A DNA stretch of 22,672 bases from a virus, in the IMG/VR virus record IMGVR_UViG_3300009158_000216, positions 1 to 22,672 of that record. One strand, given 5' to 3'. This document shows, piece after piece, positions 1 to 6,763 of this stretch. Position numbers and translations under genes: made by a program. Numbering within the stretch: position 1 is the first letter of the stretch; each line of letters starts with the position of its first letter. The notes under the pieces are model-generated. The model ran no database searches and had not been told where the DNA came from. It was given only the letters and a program-made list of their open reading frames with translations.

Positions 1-279
1 ATGGTCATCAAAATCAAAACCAAATGCAGTCACATCTTCATTGATGATTTCTGCAATTAGATTGCAAAGAAATGTGATGTTCCTTTGATTGATTTGAACC
101 AGATGGTTTCTTTCATCATCGAATTCAAATGAATGCAGTTTGACATCAATGTCACCAATTGTATTGATGTCAAAAGTGAATTGAAACATCAAATTTGTTT
201 TTCCCTTCCATGAAATTGTTCCAAATCCTTCATCATTTTGATGATGGTCAACTTCTAGTTTCCAGTTTCTATTGTTCAT
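1..279 (-). CDS. Hypothetical protein, partial (3' end beyond window)
   Basis: Reading leftward from an ATG at 279, an uninterrupted frame of 93 codons reaches the window edge, so the C-terminus is missing. The product begins MNNRNWKLEVDHHQ and is acidic and rich in D, N, F and H. I recognise no domain. Its ATG overlaps the TGA of the upstream gene in the ATGA arrangement that recurs through this genome, which supports both the start and translational coupling. A predominantly beta pattern (alternating hydrophobic residues in GTISWKGKTNLMFQFTF) is visible. It lies at the distal end of the early/replication transcript, so a small accessory or host-takeover role is possible but not shown. Confidence 0.7.
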   Translation of the reverse strand, partial: MNNRNWKLEVDHHQNDEGFGTISWKGKTNLMFQFTFDINTIGDIDVKLHSFEFDDERNHLVQINQRNITFLCNLIAEIINEDVTAFGFDFDDH

Positions 280-683
280 GACTTCAAGTTTTTTGATAAT
301 TCAGAAATTTGTTCTTCAAGTTGATTGATTTTTGACTGAATTCTTTTGTTGTTTTCATCAATCAAAACTTTGTTTGATTCCAATTCTTGAATTTTTTTGG
401 TGAAAATATCCATCATTTCATTAAATTCAGATTGTTTCATCAAATAGCAAAAAGTAATGCAAGATGAAAAACTTTGAACTTCAATTTTTTTGAAAAAATC
501 TATTTCAGATTGAAAATAACAAGACCATTCTTTTAATGAATTATCTGAAAAATATAATTTTGCAATAAAATTTGAATTATTTATTGTTATTTCAGTGAAT
601 CCAGCACTAAAATTGTGTTTTTGACCATGAAGTGCAAATCTATTTGCAAGGTCAAGAAATTGTTTTGTCATTTTTGTTGTCAT
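276..683 (-). CDS. Hypothetical protein with C-terminal coiled coil
   Basis: A 135-residue product starting MTTKMTKQFLDLANRF. An in-frame ATG exists further upstream (to 725), but it lies inside the hairpin at 707-731. The 683 start has the A-rich leader ending AAAAATCATG seen at other genes, so I chose 683. The N-terminal half has beta-type alternation (FTEITINNSNFIAKLYF). The last 50 or so residues are a heptad-like, charged helix (KKIQELESNKVLIDENNK onward), suggesting oligomerisation. No catalytic motif or known family is recognised. Its stop overlaps the next gene's ATG (ATGA). Confidence 0.75.
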   Translation of the reverse strand: MTTKMTKQFLDLANRFALHGQKHNFSAGFTEITINNSNFIAKLYFSDNSLKEWSCYFQSEIDFFKKIEVQSFSSCITFCYLMKQSEFNEMMDIFTKKIQELESNKVLIDENNKRIQSKINQLEEQISELSKNLKS

Positions 684-706
684 GATTTTTGTTTTTAAAG
701 TGTGAA

Positions 707-731
707 AGACTGGTGCAGTGTACACCAGTCT
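707..731 (-). terminator. Hairpin between the winged-helix gene and the next gene
   Basis: A 9-bp perfect stem (707-715 with 723-731, AGACTGGTG/CACCAGTCT) with a 7-base loop follows the stop codon at 744. On the minus strand an A-rich run precedes it, but the tract after it (TTCACACTTT) is only weakly T-rich. It may therefore be an attenuating terminator, or an mRNA-stabilising or processing hairpin, rather than a full stop. Confidence 0.5.
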
Positions 732-743
732 GATTTTTTAATT

Positions 744-1001
744 TTAAAATGTGTAATCAGTTAAAAATTCAGCATCACCAGATGGACAAATTTGATGAAA
801 TTCATCATCAGAAATATAAATGTAATTTTTTTGTGACAATTGTGAAAGATAACCTTTGACTTGTCTTTCATTCAATTCAGTGATTTCTTCCATCACTTCA
901 TCAAAATAGGTAAATTCACCACCAGTTGACTTTTCAGATGCATTCACAATTGCTTGTAAAACACTGATTTCTTTTTCATTAAGATTTGAATACTTGTTCA
1001 T
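744..1001 (-). CDS. Winged-helix DNA-binding protein (putative regulator)
   Basis: An 85-residue acidic protein. The segment LNEKEISVLQAIVNAS followed by EVMEEITELNERQVKGYLSQLSQKNYIYI has the helix-helix-recognition helix-wing layout of small winged-helix regulators. 'Ln-kE..vL.ai' is the usual first helix, and 'l..rqvkGyLS.L..KgyI' the recognition helix and start of the wing. It has its own well-formed Bacteroidetes-type promoter (1041-1071) with a dyad at the expected transcript start, so it is probably separately regulated. Together with the adjacent XRE gene it forms a two-regulator block. The target DNA is unknown. The fold is inferred from pattern, not from a search. Confidence 0.7.
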   Translation of the reverse strand: MNKYSNLNEKEISVLQAIVNASEKSTGGEFTYFDEVMEEITELNERQVKGYLSQLSQKNYIYISDDEFHQICPSGDAEFLTDYTF

Positions 1002-1024
1002 TTTTTCTGTTTTTTCATTATTTC

Positions 1025-1036
1025 GTCACCATTGAC
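1025..1036. promoter_or_regulatory. Operator-like dyad GTCAATGGTGAC, copy 1
   Basis: A 12-bp element with inverted arms GTCA/TGAC sits four bases downstream of the -7 box of the promoter of the winged-helix gene, where transcription should start. An identical 12-mer with identical four-base spacing occurs at 9038-9049. The position would let a bound protein block transcription initiation. Confidence 0.55.
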
Positions 1037-1040
1037 TTCA

Positions 1041-1071
1041 CAAATATACTTTTTTTTCTTTATTATAACAA
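1041..1071 (-). promoter_or_regulatory. Bacteroidetes-type promoter for the winged-helix gene
   Basis: On the minus strand TTG (1069-1071), a 20-base spacer containing an A8 tract, and TATATTTG (1041-1048) match the Bacteroidetes vegetative promoter layout (TTG at about -33, TAnnTTTG at about -7). The predicted start near 1034 leaves about 33 nt before the ATG at 1001. It lies immediately after a strong terminator, which supports a new transcription unit here. Confidence 0.75.
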
Positions 1072-1080
1072 AAAAGATAA

Positions 1081-1113
1081 AAAAAGATGCATTTTTTTTT
1101 CATGCATCTTTTT
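1081..1113 (-). terminator. Intrinsic terminator after the XRE gene
   Basis: A 12-bp perfect stem (AAAAAGATGCAT at 1113-1102 on the minus strand pairing with ATGCATCTTTTT at 1092-1081) and a 9-base A-rich loop are followed by a T-rich run. It begins five bases after the TAA of the XRE gene and ends just before the next promoter. Confidence 0.85.
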
Positions 1114-1117
1114 CATT

Positions 1118-1330
1118 TTACTTTTGATTCAAGAATTCACCAATTTTTTCCAGTGTTGATGAATGCATTCCTTTCTTTCTGTCTTTGGTGTTCATAAATT
1201 CCCAAAGATGTGACTGGTGAATCTTTGCATTCCTTGCAAATTCAGTCAATGTGATTTGATTCTTGTCAATATGTGATTGAATCATTGATTTCACATTTTC
1301 ATTAAGTTCTTTCAAGTCTTCTGATTTCAT
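1118..1330 (-). CDS. XRE/Cro-like helix-turn-helix regulator
   Basis: A 70-residue protein with one HTH domain. The segment ITLTEFARNAKIHQSHLWEFMN matches the XRE pattern: helix 2 (TLTEFARNAKI), turn, recognition helix (HQSHLWEFMN), then a C-terminal helix (SSTLEKIGEFLNQK). It is the size of Cro-type repressors. Its ATG overlaps the TGA of the preceding gene, and a strong terminator follows it, so it ends the ERF/YqaJ/DUF3127 transcript. It is a candidate ligand for the dyad found at two promoters (1025-1036 and 9038-9049); that link is inference. The orientation is not the divergent pair of a lambda-like lysogeny switch. Confidence 0.8.
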   Translation of the reverse strand: MKSEDLKELNENVKSMIQSHIDKNQITLTEFARNAKIHQSHLWEFMNTKDRKKGMHSSTLEKIGEFLNQK

Positions 1331-1551
1331 TTTTTTTCTGATTTAAAGGTTTTATTGTAATAATCTATGCCACAACTACAATTGTTTTTTGTTTCACTAC
1401 AAACAAAGTTCATACATCTTGACGTAAAAGTATCTTCAATCTGTTGCCTTTCCATTTCTAAACAATTATCAATCAAAGTTTGATTAATTATTACAATTCC
1501 TGAATTGCTGATTGCTTCAATAAATTCTTGTAATGCAGTTTTTTTTGCCAT
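1327..1551 (-). CDS. Small phage protein with EMERQQI motif and Cys-rich tail
   Basis: A 74-residue product. I use the ATG at 1551 (MAKKTALQEFIEAI), because the longer frame to 1590 runs into the upstream coding sequence. The first 40 residues resemble a small family common in Bacteroidetes phages ('al.efi..i.....i......di.ciEMEkqQI.d'), with no known function. The C-terminal third has four cysteines at residues 46, 51, 58 and 60 (CX4CX6CXC), which could bind a metal and which I do not recall in the short family members. It overlaps the XRE gene by ATGA. Confidence 0.7.
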   Translation of the reverse strand: MAKKTALQEFIEAISNSGIVIINQTLIDNCLEMERQQIEDTFTSRCMNFVCSETKNNCSCGIDYYNKTFKSEKK

Positions 1552-1558
1552 CTTATTC

Positions 1559-1966
1559 TTAATTATTTGATGAATCTTCAATGAAGTCATTCAATGATTT
1601 CTTTCCTTGTGACTGGTCTTCAAATGATTTTTGGTCAAGTTGTTGAAAAGTTTTTTGTTCAAATGATTTTCCATTTGGATTTCCAAAACTGATTGACCAT
1701 GCTTCAATTGAATTAAACCACTTTTTGATTCCTTCTTTTGATGTCCAAGACCTTCCACGAATGTTGACTGATGCATCAATGATGTCACCTTGTTTCAGAT
1801 TGTTCAGAAGGTCACATTTGTCTTGTGTCACCTGAATCTGGATTTCTTGTGGATATTTTCCTTCTGTCTGAATTACAAATTCACGTTTCTTGAATTTTTC
1901 TGACATGACTTCCAGTGGTGAAATATGAATCACTTGACCAGATATTTTGATGATTGGATTTTCCAT
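1559..1966 (-). CDS. DUF3127 OB-fold protein, probable ssDNA-binding protein
   Basis: 135 residues. Residues 5-95 follow the DUF3127 pattern known from Bacteroidetes and their phages: 'isGqVi.isp.e..s.kfkKrEfVIqTegkYPqeI.iqvtqdk.dll.nl..GdiidasvniRGr.W..k.G..kWFnsieaWsI'. The family is predicted to adopt an OB fold and to bind single-stranded DNA. The tail is low-complexity, Q/S/D-rich and ends in acidic residues and Asn, as SSB C-terminal tails do in outline. It sits just downstream of the YqaJ exonuclease and ERF annealing genes, so it probably coats ssDNA during phage recombination and replication. Confidence 0.8.
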   Translation of the reverse strand: MENPIIKISGQVIHISPLEVMSEKFKKREFVIQTEGKYPQEIQIQVTQDKCDLLNNLKQGDIIDASVNIRGRSWTSKEGIKKWFNSIEAWSISFGNPNGKSFEQKTFQQLDQKSFEDQSQGKKSLNDFIEDSSNN

Positions 1967-1986
1967 TTTACTTTGCTTTTAAATTG

Positions 1987-2244
1987 TTAAATATTTTTAC
2001 CGATTGTTCTTTGAATTTGACTTCTAATCAATGAATCTGGTTTAATATTTTGACCATTTTCAAGCATGACTTCCAAATGTTCAAATAACTGCATTTGCTT
2101 GATTAGTTGTTCTTCTACTGATTCTTGTTGTTTTAATTTTAAAAATGTTTCAATTGCTTCTTCTGTTTCTTCAAAAATATAGAAAACATCTTTTCCACAA
2201 TTTCTTGACCATTCTATATAATCTCTTATTATTTTTCTTCGCAT
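1987..2244 (-). CDS. Hypothetical small helical protein
   Basis: 85 residues starting MRRKIIRDYIEWSRNCGK, predicted to be almost wholly alpha-helical with an acidic middle (EETEEAIETFLKLKQQESVEE). No family is recognised. It lies between the YqaJ exonuclease and the DUF3127 gene with short gaps, so it is part of the recombination operon. A role as accessory factor to the exonuclease or annealing protein is possible but unsupported by motif. Confidence 0.7.
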   Translation of the reverse strand: MRRKIIRDYIEWSRNCGKDVFYIFEETEEAIETFLKLKQQESVEEQLIKQMQLFEHLEVMLENGQNIKPDSLIRSQIQRTIGKNI

Positions 2245-2256
2245 TTTGATTTGATA

Positions 2257-2991
2257 TTAAATTTTTGAATATAAACTTGAATAAATTTCACGACATTGTT
2301 CAATTCGTGTTTTCATTTTGTCAATGACTGCTTCATCTGCTTTAATGATAAATCTTTTCACACGTTTTTCATCTGGAACATTTCCAAATGTCATTTGTTG
2401 TCTGATGACCAAATCAAAATGGTCTTCAATTTCGCTTTGTGTGAAGTCTTGAAACATTGGATTTGGAAGATTCTTCCAGACTGCACGATTGACTTCATCC
2501 AGAATCATTTGTTCTGGTGAATCAGTCAAGCAATAAACTAATTCACATTGACTTTTGTTTGTTAACCAACAATAAGACTGCATTTGATAAAAATAGTCTT
2601 GATTTGGAATGTCATTTTCTTCATCATCTTCATAAAACATTGGAAATGTCAATGCATTCCATGATGATTTGACATCTGCAAGAACTGCTTTTGTGTTAAT
2701 GTCTGGTTTTCCAGTGATGAAATCATTCACCAGTCTTTGTTGTTCAGTTTCTGCATCCACATCAAACCAGTTCAAAACCTTTGATGCAAGTTTGATTGAT
2801 GTCTTTTCATTCTGAATTCCTTTTTCCAAATATTTGTTTGTGATGTCCTTTCTGAAACCGTATTTGTCAAAAATCACGATTTCTTTCAGTGCAGTCATTG
2901 CAGTTGCACCAATTTGTTTTCCACTTCTGTCATTTGTCATCAATTTTCCAATTTGTGATGCCCTTGCAATGAATTGATTTTTTGTTTCCAT
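2257..2991 (-). CDS. YqaJ-family recombination exonuclease (PD-(D/E)XK)
   Basis: 244 residues. The N-terminus ARASQIGKLMT is the YqaJ/lambda-exonuclease 'S.ig.lmt' signature. The nuclease core follows: E56 and E62 in KYLEKGIQNE, D97 in ITGKPDI, D106 and K108 in ADVKSSW (the PD...DXK catalytic set), then YFYQMQSYCWL, the tyrosine/glutamine helix. The family digests one strand of duplex DNA from 5' to 3' to give 3' overhangs for an annealing protein. The ERF gene immediately upstream supplies that partner. The leader before the ATG is an A-rich 18-mer identical to that of the gene at 6760-7395. Length is normal for the family. Confidence 0.88.
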   Translation of the reverse strand: METKNQFIARASQIGKLMTNDRSGKQIGATAMTALKEIVIFDKYGFRKDITNKYLEKGIQNEKTSIKLASKVLNWFDVDAETEQQRLVNDFITGKPDINTKAVLADVKSSWNALTFPMFYEDDEENDIPNQDYFYQMQSYCWLTNKSQCELVYCLTDSPEQMILDEVNRAVWKNLPNPMFQDFTQSEIEDHFDLVIRQQMTFGNVPDEKRVKRFIIKADEAVIDKMKTRIEQCREIYSSLYSKI

Positions 2992-3011
2992 GATTGATTG
3001 TTTTTTTGTTT

Positions 3012-3593
3012 TTACTGATTAATTGATTCGATTGTGACCTTTTGTTCTGGTGACAAATCAAAAGTTGCAAGAACTTCTTCTTTGGTGTATTGTCCAGCAT
3101 TGATTGCACCAAGAATTGAAATGAATTGATGTTCATTCAACTTTCTTTTCAATGGTATTTGTGCTGGTTTTTGTGCTTCTGGTTGTTTAACTTGACCTTT
3201 TGCATCAATGTCTTCATCTTCACTAAAAACTGACAACATTGAAAGAAGACAATATCTTTTGTAATAAGTGAATTTTGCACCATCAGTTTGAAAAAGATTC
3301 ATTCCTTTCATTTCAATTACAGTTGGAAGAATTAAGTCATTTTCCAATGATTGTCCAGATTCAGTGTGAAAGATGATTGTCTTCAAATTTCCAGTTCCAT
3401 AAATCAATTGTGTGAATCCAATGTTATTCTTGTGAAGAATTGGTCTGATAATTTCAATTGTCTTTGAAAGTTCAGCGTAATTGTATCCAAATCCTTTCTT
3501 TCCCTTTGGAATGATTGGACATTCTGATTGAAATTGTTCAAGTGCTTTGAATAGTTCAATCGGTGTTTCTGTTTTTTGTATTTCGAATTCCAT
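3012..3593 (-). CDS. ERF-family single-strand annealing protein
   Basis: 193 residues. Residues 10-130 fit the ERF superfamily: 'elfkALeqfQsecp.ipK..kg.gynYAeLs.tieiirPiL.kn.igftQli', then the conserved end QTDGAKFTYYKRYCLLSML followed by the acidic SEDEDIDA (the ERF 'aitYarRYaL...lgi..eDDDD' block). ERF proteins anneal complementary ssDNA in phage recombination. The C-terminal part (residues 132-193) is a variable linker and short helix pair. It lies 20 bases upstream of its exonuclease partner (YqaJ), which supports a two-component SynExo-type recombinase. Confidence 0.88.
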   Translation of the reverse strand: MEFEIQKTETPIELFKALEQFQSECPIIPKGKKGFGYNYAELSKTIEIIRPILHKNNIGFTQLIYGTGNLKTIIFHTESGQSLENDLILPTVIEMKGMNLFQTDGAKFTYYKRYCLLSMLSVFSEDEDIDAKGQVKQPEAQKPAQIPLKRKLNEHQFISILGAINAGQYTKEEVLATFDLSPEQKVTIESINQ

Positions 3594-3605
3594 TTTTTCT
3601 ATATT

Positions 3606-3920
3606 TTATTTTGACCATTCAGAATCTTCAAAAAGACTTTTTGCATTAAACATGACTTGAAACGATGCACTTGCTTCCAGATAGCACATATCAACATCTT
3701 CATCTGTCATTTTATCCATGACAAACAATCTGGTCATCACATAAAACTTAATGAACAAATTTTCTTCAATGTCATTCAAAATGATGTTTTGAATCATTTC
3801 TGTGACATCTGACAACACTTTCTTCTTTCTGGTGTCATTCGTTCCTTCTTTCATTTCTGTGATTGCATACATCAATTTTTCCATTGGTGTCAATTCATTC
3901 ACTTTTTTTTCTTGATTCAT
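3606..3920 (-). CDS. Hypothetical protein in the recombination operon
   Basis: 104 residues, acidic, helical and methionine-rich (MYAITEMKEG, FYVMTRLFVMDKMTDEDVDMCYLEA). No signal peptide, membrane segment or known motif. It sits between an HTH-like gene and ERF with gaps of 5 and 12 bases. The all-helical pattern and acidity would suit a small adaptor, but I cannot assign a function. Confidence 0.7.
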   Translation of the reverse strand: MNQEKKVNELTPMEKLMYAITEMKEGTNDTRKKKVLSDVTEMIQNIILNDIEENLFIKFYVMTRLFVMDKMTDEDVDMCYLEASASFQVMFNAKSLFEDSEWSK

Positions 3921-3925
3921 GTTTT

Positions 3926-4552
3926 TTAAAATTTGATTGTGAATAATTTCAAACCGAAAATCTTTAATTCAAAAAGTATTTCTTTTGATTTTACGGTTCT
4001 TTTTTGTGTTACTTTTTTTGGTGCATCTGGTGCATCATGCTGAATAAATTCAGAAACAAGTGATGCATCAACTGGTGTTTCATCCTGAATGAACATTCCA
4101 GTCTTTTGTGCAATTTGATTTGAACATCTTTCATTCCATGTTCCAATTGATTCTGCAAGTCTTGATTCTGGAACTTGTTGTTTCCAATGTTTTTCAATGA
4201 TTGATTCCTTGAATTCAATTTCACCTTGTGGTGCATGATTTTTTGGTTCTGATGTTCCATTTGACCTTTTTGAAGTCTTCTTGACTGCTGGAACTTTGTA
4301 CAAACTTTTCACTGAATTGACCATTTGTGTTGTTGGTGCAATTCCAGACCAAAACAAACCATGTGCAGTTTCATTAATGATTCCAAGTTGTTTCAATTTT
4401 GCAATTGATGTTTTTGAAATTCCAAGTTGAATGCAAATCTTTGAAGTCTTAACTTTTGGATTCAATTCAATTTCCATTTTCATCTTCTTGAATGCTTCAA
4501 GATAGTCCGATGTTGACAGATTCGGTCTTCTGGTTCTTTTCTGTTTTTCCAT
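3926..4552 (-). CDS. HTH-containing protein of unknown function
   Basis: 208 residues. Residues 14-60 look like a helix-turn-helix: a helix SDYLEAFKKMKMEIELNP, then KTSKICIQLGISKTSIAKLKQLGIIN, which is the ICIQLGIS-turn-KTSIAKLK arrangement. The middle is basic (KKTSKRSNGTSEPKN), and 80 more mostly polar residues precede a hydrophobic/basic end (ELKIFGLKLFTIKF) that may be a short beta hairpin. It is likely a DNA-binding protein of the replication region. Start at 4552 follows the previous stop by 22 bases. No family was recognised beyond the HTH. Confidence 0.65.
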   Translation of the reverse strand: MEKQKRTRRPNLSTSDYLEAFKKMKMEIELNPKVKTSKICIQLGISKTSIAKLKQLGIINETAHGLFWSGIAPTTQMVNSVKSLYKVPAVKKTSKRSNGTSEPKNHAPQGEIEFKESIIEKHWKQQVPESRLAESIGTWNERCSNQIAQKTGMFIQDETPVDASLVSEFIQHDAPDAPKKVTQKRTVKSKEILFELKIFGLKLFTIKF

Positions 4553-4574
4553 TTTATATTGATTTATTATTTAC

Positions 4575-4853
4575 TTATTTATGGTTTTCAATTACATCAA
4601 GAATTGTCTTTTTCAAATTGTATGCAAGAACTAAATCTTGATGTTTCTTTTCACAAAAGTCAAAAACAATATTATCTTCAGAATCTTCATTCAAAAACAA
4701 TTCTGGATGATTCTTTTTCATGAATTCTTTCGTTTCTTGAAAGTATTTTTCATTTCTGCAATTGTATTTTTCACCATCTTCAATGATGGTATTCAATGAC
4801 TTAATGAAGTCAAGTGCTTGATTTTCAGTGTTTTTAATGTTTTTCTTGTTCAT
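4575..4853 (-). CDS. Hypothetical protein, first gene of the recombination transcript
   Basis: 92 residues, helical, with many N, E and K (MNKKNIKNTENQALDFIKSLNTIIEDGE). No domain recognised. It is the first gene after the promoter at 4873-4904, with a predicted leader of only about 13 nt. As the head of an operon running to the XRE gene, it may be a small early protein. Confidence 0.7.
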   Translation of the reverse strand: MNKKNIKNTENQALDFIKSLNTIIEDGEKYNCRNEKYFQETKEFMKKNHPELFLNEDSEDNIVFDFCEKKHQDLVLAYNLKKTILDVIENHK

Positions 4854-4872
4854 GATGTCCGATTTTCTTCTT

Positions 4873-4904
4873 CAAAGATATACTTTTTTTCTTTTGTGAT
4901 TCAA
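4873..4904 (-). promoter_or_regulatory. Bacteroidetes-type promoter for the ERF/YqaJ operon
   Basis: TATCTTTG (4873-4880) fits TAnnTTTG. TTG at 4902-4904 is 21 bases upstream. The spacer holds an A-tract and GTAT that match, base for base over 21 positions (4880-4900), the spacer of the promoter at 9054-9081. It lies in the gap between NinG and the next gene, so it probably starts the transcript that runs to the terminator at 1081-1113. Confidence 0.65.
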
Positions 4905-4922
4905 TATTCTTAAAAAAAATAA

Positions 4923-5474
4923 TTATTTCAATCGTAATTCTTTGATTTTATCTTTCATTTCTTTCATCATTTCAATGATTTCATGTTTCATAAAGTTTGC
5001 TGGTCTTTGACTTTTGAATTCAAGTTCTTCCAGTTCTTCTTGACTGATTCGTTTTGTGATATTTTTTCGATATTCATGAATATTTCCACGAAGATGTTGA
5101 TTGCAATAAACACATTGACCATGAATGTTTGTCAAATCGAATCTGATTGATGGATATGAACCAACTGAAAAAAAGTGACCAGCATCAAATTTTGCTTTCA
5201 ATGCTTTGTTACATGAAATGCATCTTTTGTTTCTGTCACGTAATCTGATAAAAGTGTTCACCAATGTTTGAAATTCTTGCAGATAGTCTTGAAGTGTTTT
5301 GATTGATTCCTTTTTTTCCTTCCACTTGATTTTGTCATGCAGTTTCTGTTTCTGTTTGATTTTTGATAATTTTTCCATTGCTTCTTTCAATTTGCAATCA
5401 TGATTCCAGCAGAATTTTTCCAGTGAACTGAATCTTTGTTCAAATGGTTCTTTGCAGTTTTTACATTTCTTCAT
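4923..5474 (-). CDS. ninG: NinG-like recombination endonuclease
   Basis: 183 residues, close to the size of lambda NinG (Rap), which cuts Holliday junctions and other branched DNA. The N-terminal zinc-type cluster is C4, C7, C22, C27. A basic coiled region follows (residues 35-60, very Lys-rich). The C-terminal HNH-like part has C85-X2-C88, then DAGHFFSVGSYPSIRFD (residues 98-113, the family hallmark with D98 and H100), then C121-X2-C124-X2-H127. It lies just downstream of DnaB with a 14-base gap, in the usual replication/recombination setting for this family. Confidence 0.88.
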   Translation of the reverse strand: MKKCKNCKEPFEQRFSSLEKFCWNHDCKLKEAMEKLSKIKQKQKLHDKIKWKEKKESIKTLQDYLQEFQTLVNTFIRLRDRNKRCISCNKALKAKFDAGHFFSVGSYPSIRFDLTNIHGQCVYCNQHLRGNIHEYRKNITKRISQEELEELEFKSQRPANFMKHEIIEMMKEMKDKIKELRLK

Positions 5475-5488
5475 TTTATTGTCTTTTT

Positions 5489-6763
5489 TTAATTAAATTT
5501 TGAAGTTTTCAAATCAACTTTCATTTCAAAAATTCCGATTTCACCTTCACGATTTTTGGCAATTATCAGTTCACAAACATTTGTTGCATCGTTTCCATTG
5601 TAGGTTTCAGTTTCACCAAAATATTCTGGTCTATGTAAAAATGCAACAATTGATGCATCTTGTTCAATTTCACCACTTTCTTTCAAATCTGGAAGTGAAG
5701 GTCTTTTTCCAGTTTTGGATGAATCACGTGACAGTTGTGCAAGTGCAAAACATGGAACATGAATGTTCTGACAAATCAATTTCAGTCCATTGCTTATTTC
5801 AGAAACAACTTCATATCTTGAACGTGAACTTTTTGGTTGTATTTTCTGAATGTAGTCAACAAAGAACAAATCAATCTGGTGTTCACTTTTCAGTTTGTTC
5901 ATTTCAGATGCAATGTCATTGATTGAATGTGAACCTTCAAAAATGAAGATGTTGTTCCAGATTTCCAGTTCCTGAACTTGATAAATTTGTCGCATTTCAT
6001 CTTCATTGCAATTTCCAAACTTGATTTTGTTTGAATCAATTCCAGAAATATTTGAAAGAATCCTTCTGACCATTTGCTTTTTTGTCATTTCCAGTGCAAA
6101 GAATGCAACTTTCTTTCCTTGCATGACCATTTTGACCATTGTGTTAACACCAAATGCAGTCTTTCCCATCGCTGGTCTTGCACCAACAACCATGACATCT
6201 ACTGGTTCAAGAAGAACAACTTGATGAAGAAATGAATATCCAATTTCAGTTCCACAAATTGTTCCTTCTTTTGCGTGAATGTGGTCTTGAACAACATCAA
6301 AAATGACATCAACATTTGATTGTTCCTTCTTTTTTTCAAACTTCACATCATTTCCAGTCTGAATGATTTCATGAAATTTAGACAATGTCAAGTTTTCTGA
6401 TTCCAGCAGAACATCAATTTGATTTCTGATTGCAAGTGCTTTTTCAAAAACCAATTCTTGAATGCATTGTTCAAACAATGAAGATAATCGAAGTATGCTG
6501 GTCAATGAATAAGTTTCAGAAGTCATTTTTGAAATCTGAATCACAATTTGCTTTTCAAACCATCCATTTTCCTTGAACTGCATTGTGATTGTCAACAAGT
6601 CAACTGCTTTTTTTTGTTTGATTAGTTGTCCAATTGCTTGATAAATTCGTTTTTGAAATCCAGTCTTCAAGAATCTTTCATCAATTCGATTGTAAGTTTC
6701 AATGCATTCTTCTTTCGATTGATGCATCATGATTCCAAAAATTTGTTCAATTACTGCTTTCAT
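5489..6763 (-). CDS. dnaB: Replicative DNA helicase, DnaB family
   Basis: 424 residues, slightly shorter than bacterial DnaB. The N-terminal helical domain is residues 1-130. The RecA-like ATPase has Walker A GARPAMGKT (194-202), FFALEM (221-226), Walker B LFFVDYIQ (299-306), LAQLSRD (341-347) and the H4 motif DLKESGEIEQDA (359-370). It unwinds the fork 5' to 3' as a hexamer. Its ATG overlaps the TGA of the upstream DUF6291 gene, which has a helicase-loader-like C-terminus; the two are likely made together and act together at the phage origin. Confidence 0.95.
   Translation of the reverse strand: MKAVIEQIFGIMMHQSKEECIETYNRIDERFLKTGFQKRIYQAIGQLIKQKKAVDLLTITMQFKENGWFEKQIVIQISKMTSETYSLTSILRLSSLFEQCIQELVFEKALAIRNQIDVLLESENLTLSKFHEIIQTGNDVKFEKKKEQSNVDVIFDVVQDHIHAKEGTICGTEIGYSFLHQVVLLEPVDVMVVGARPAMGKTAFGVNTMVKMVMQGKKVAFFALEMTKKQMVRRILSNISGIDSNKIKFGNCNEDEMRQIYQVQELEIWNNIFIFEGSHSINDIASEMNKLKSEHQIDLFFVDYIQKIQPKSSRSRYEVVSEISNGLKLICQNIHVPCFALAQLSRDSSKTGKRPSLPDLKESGEIEQDASIVAFLHRPEYFGETETYNGNDATNVCELIIAKNREGEIGIFEMKVDLKTSKFN

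Noticed and set aside
744-1330. Lysogeny switch (cI/cro-like pair)
   Set aside because: Both regulators are on the same strand with no divergent promoter, and no integrase or attachment site is visible in this window.
1591-1788. Short minus-strand frame inside the DUF3127 gene
   Set aside because: Out-of-frame shadow of a well-supported gene; no leader.
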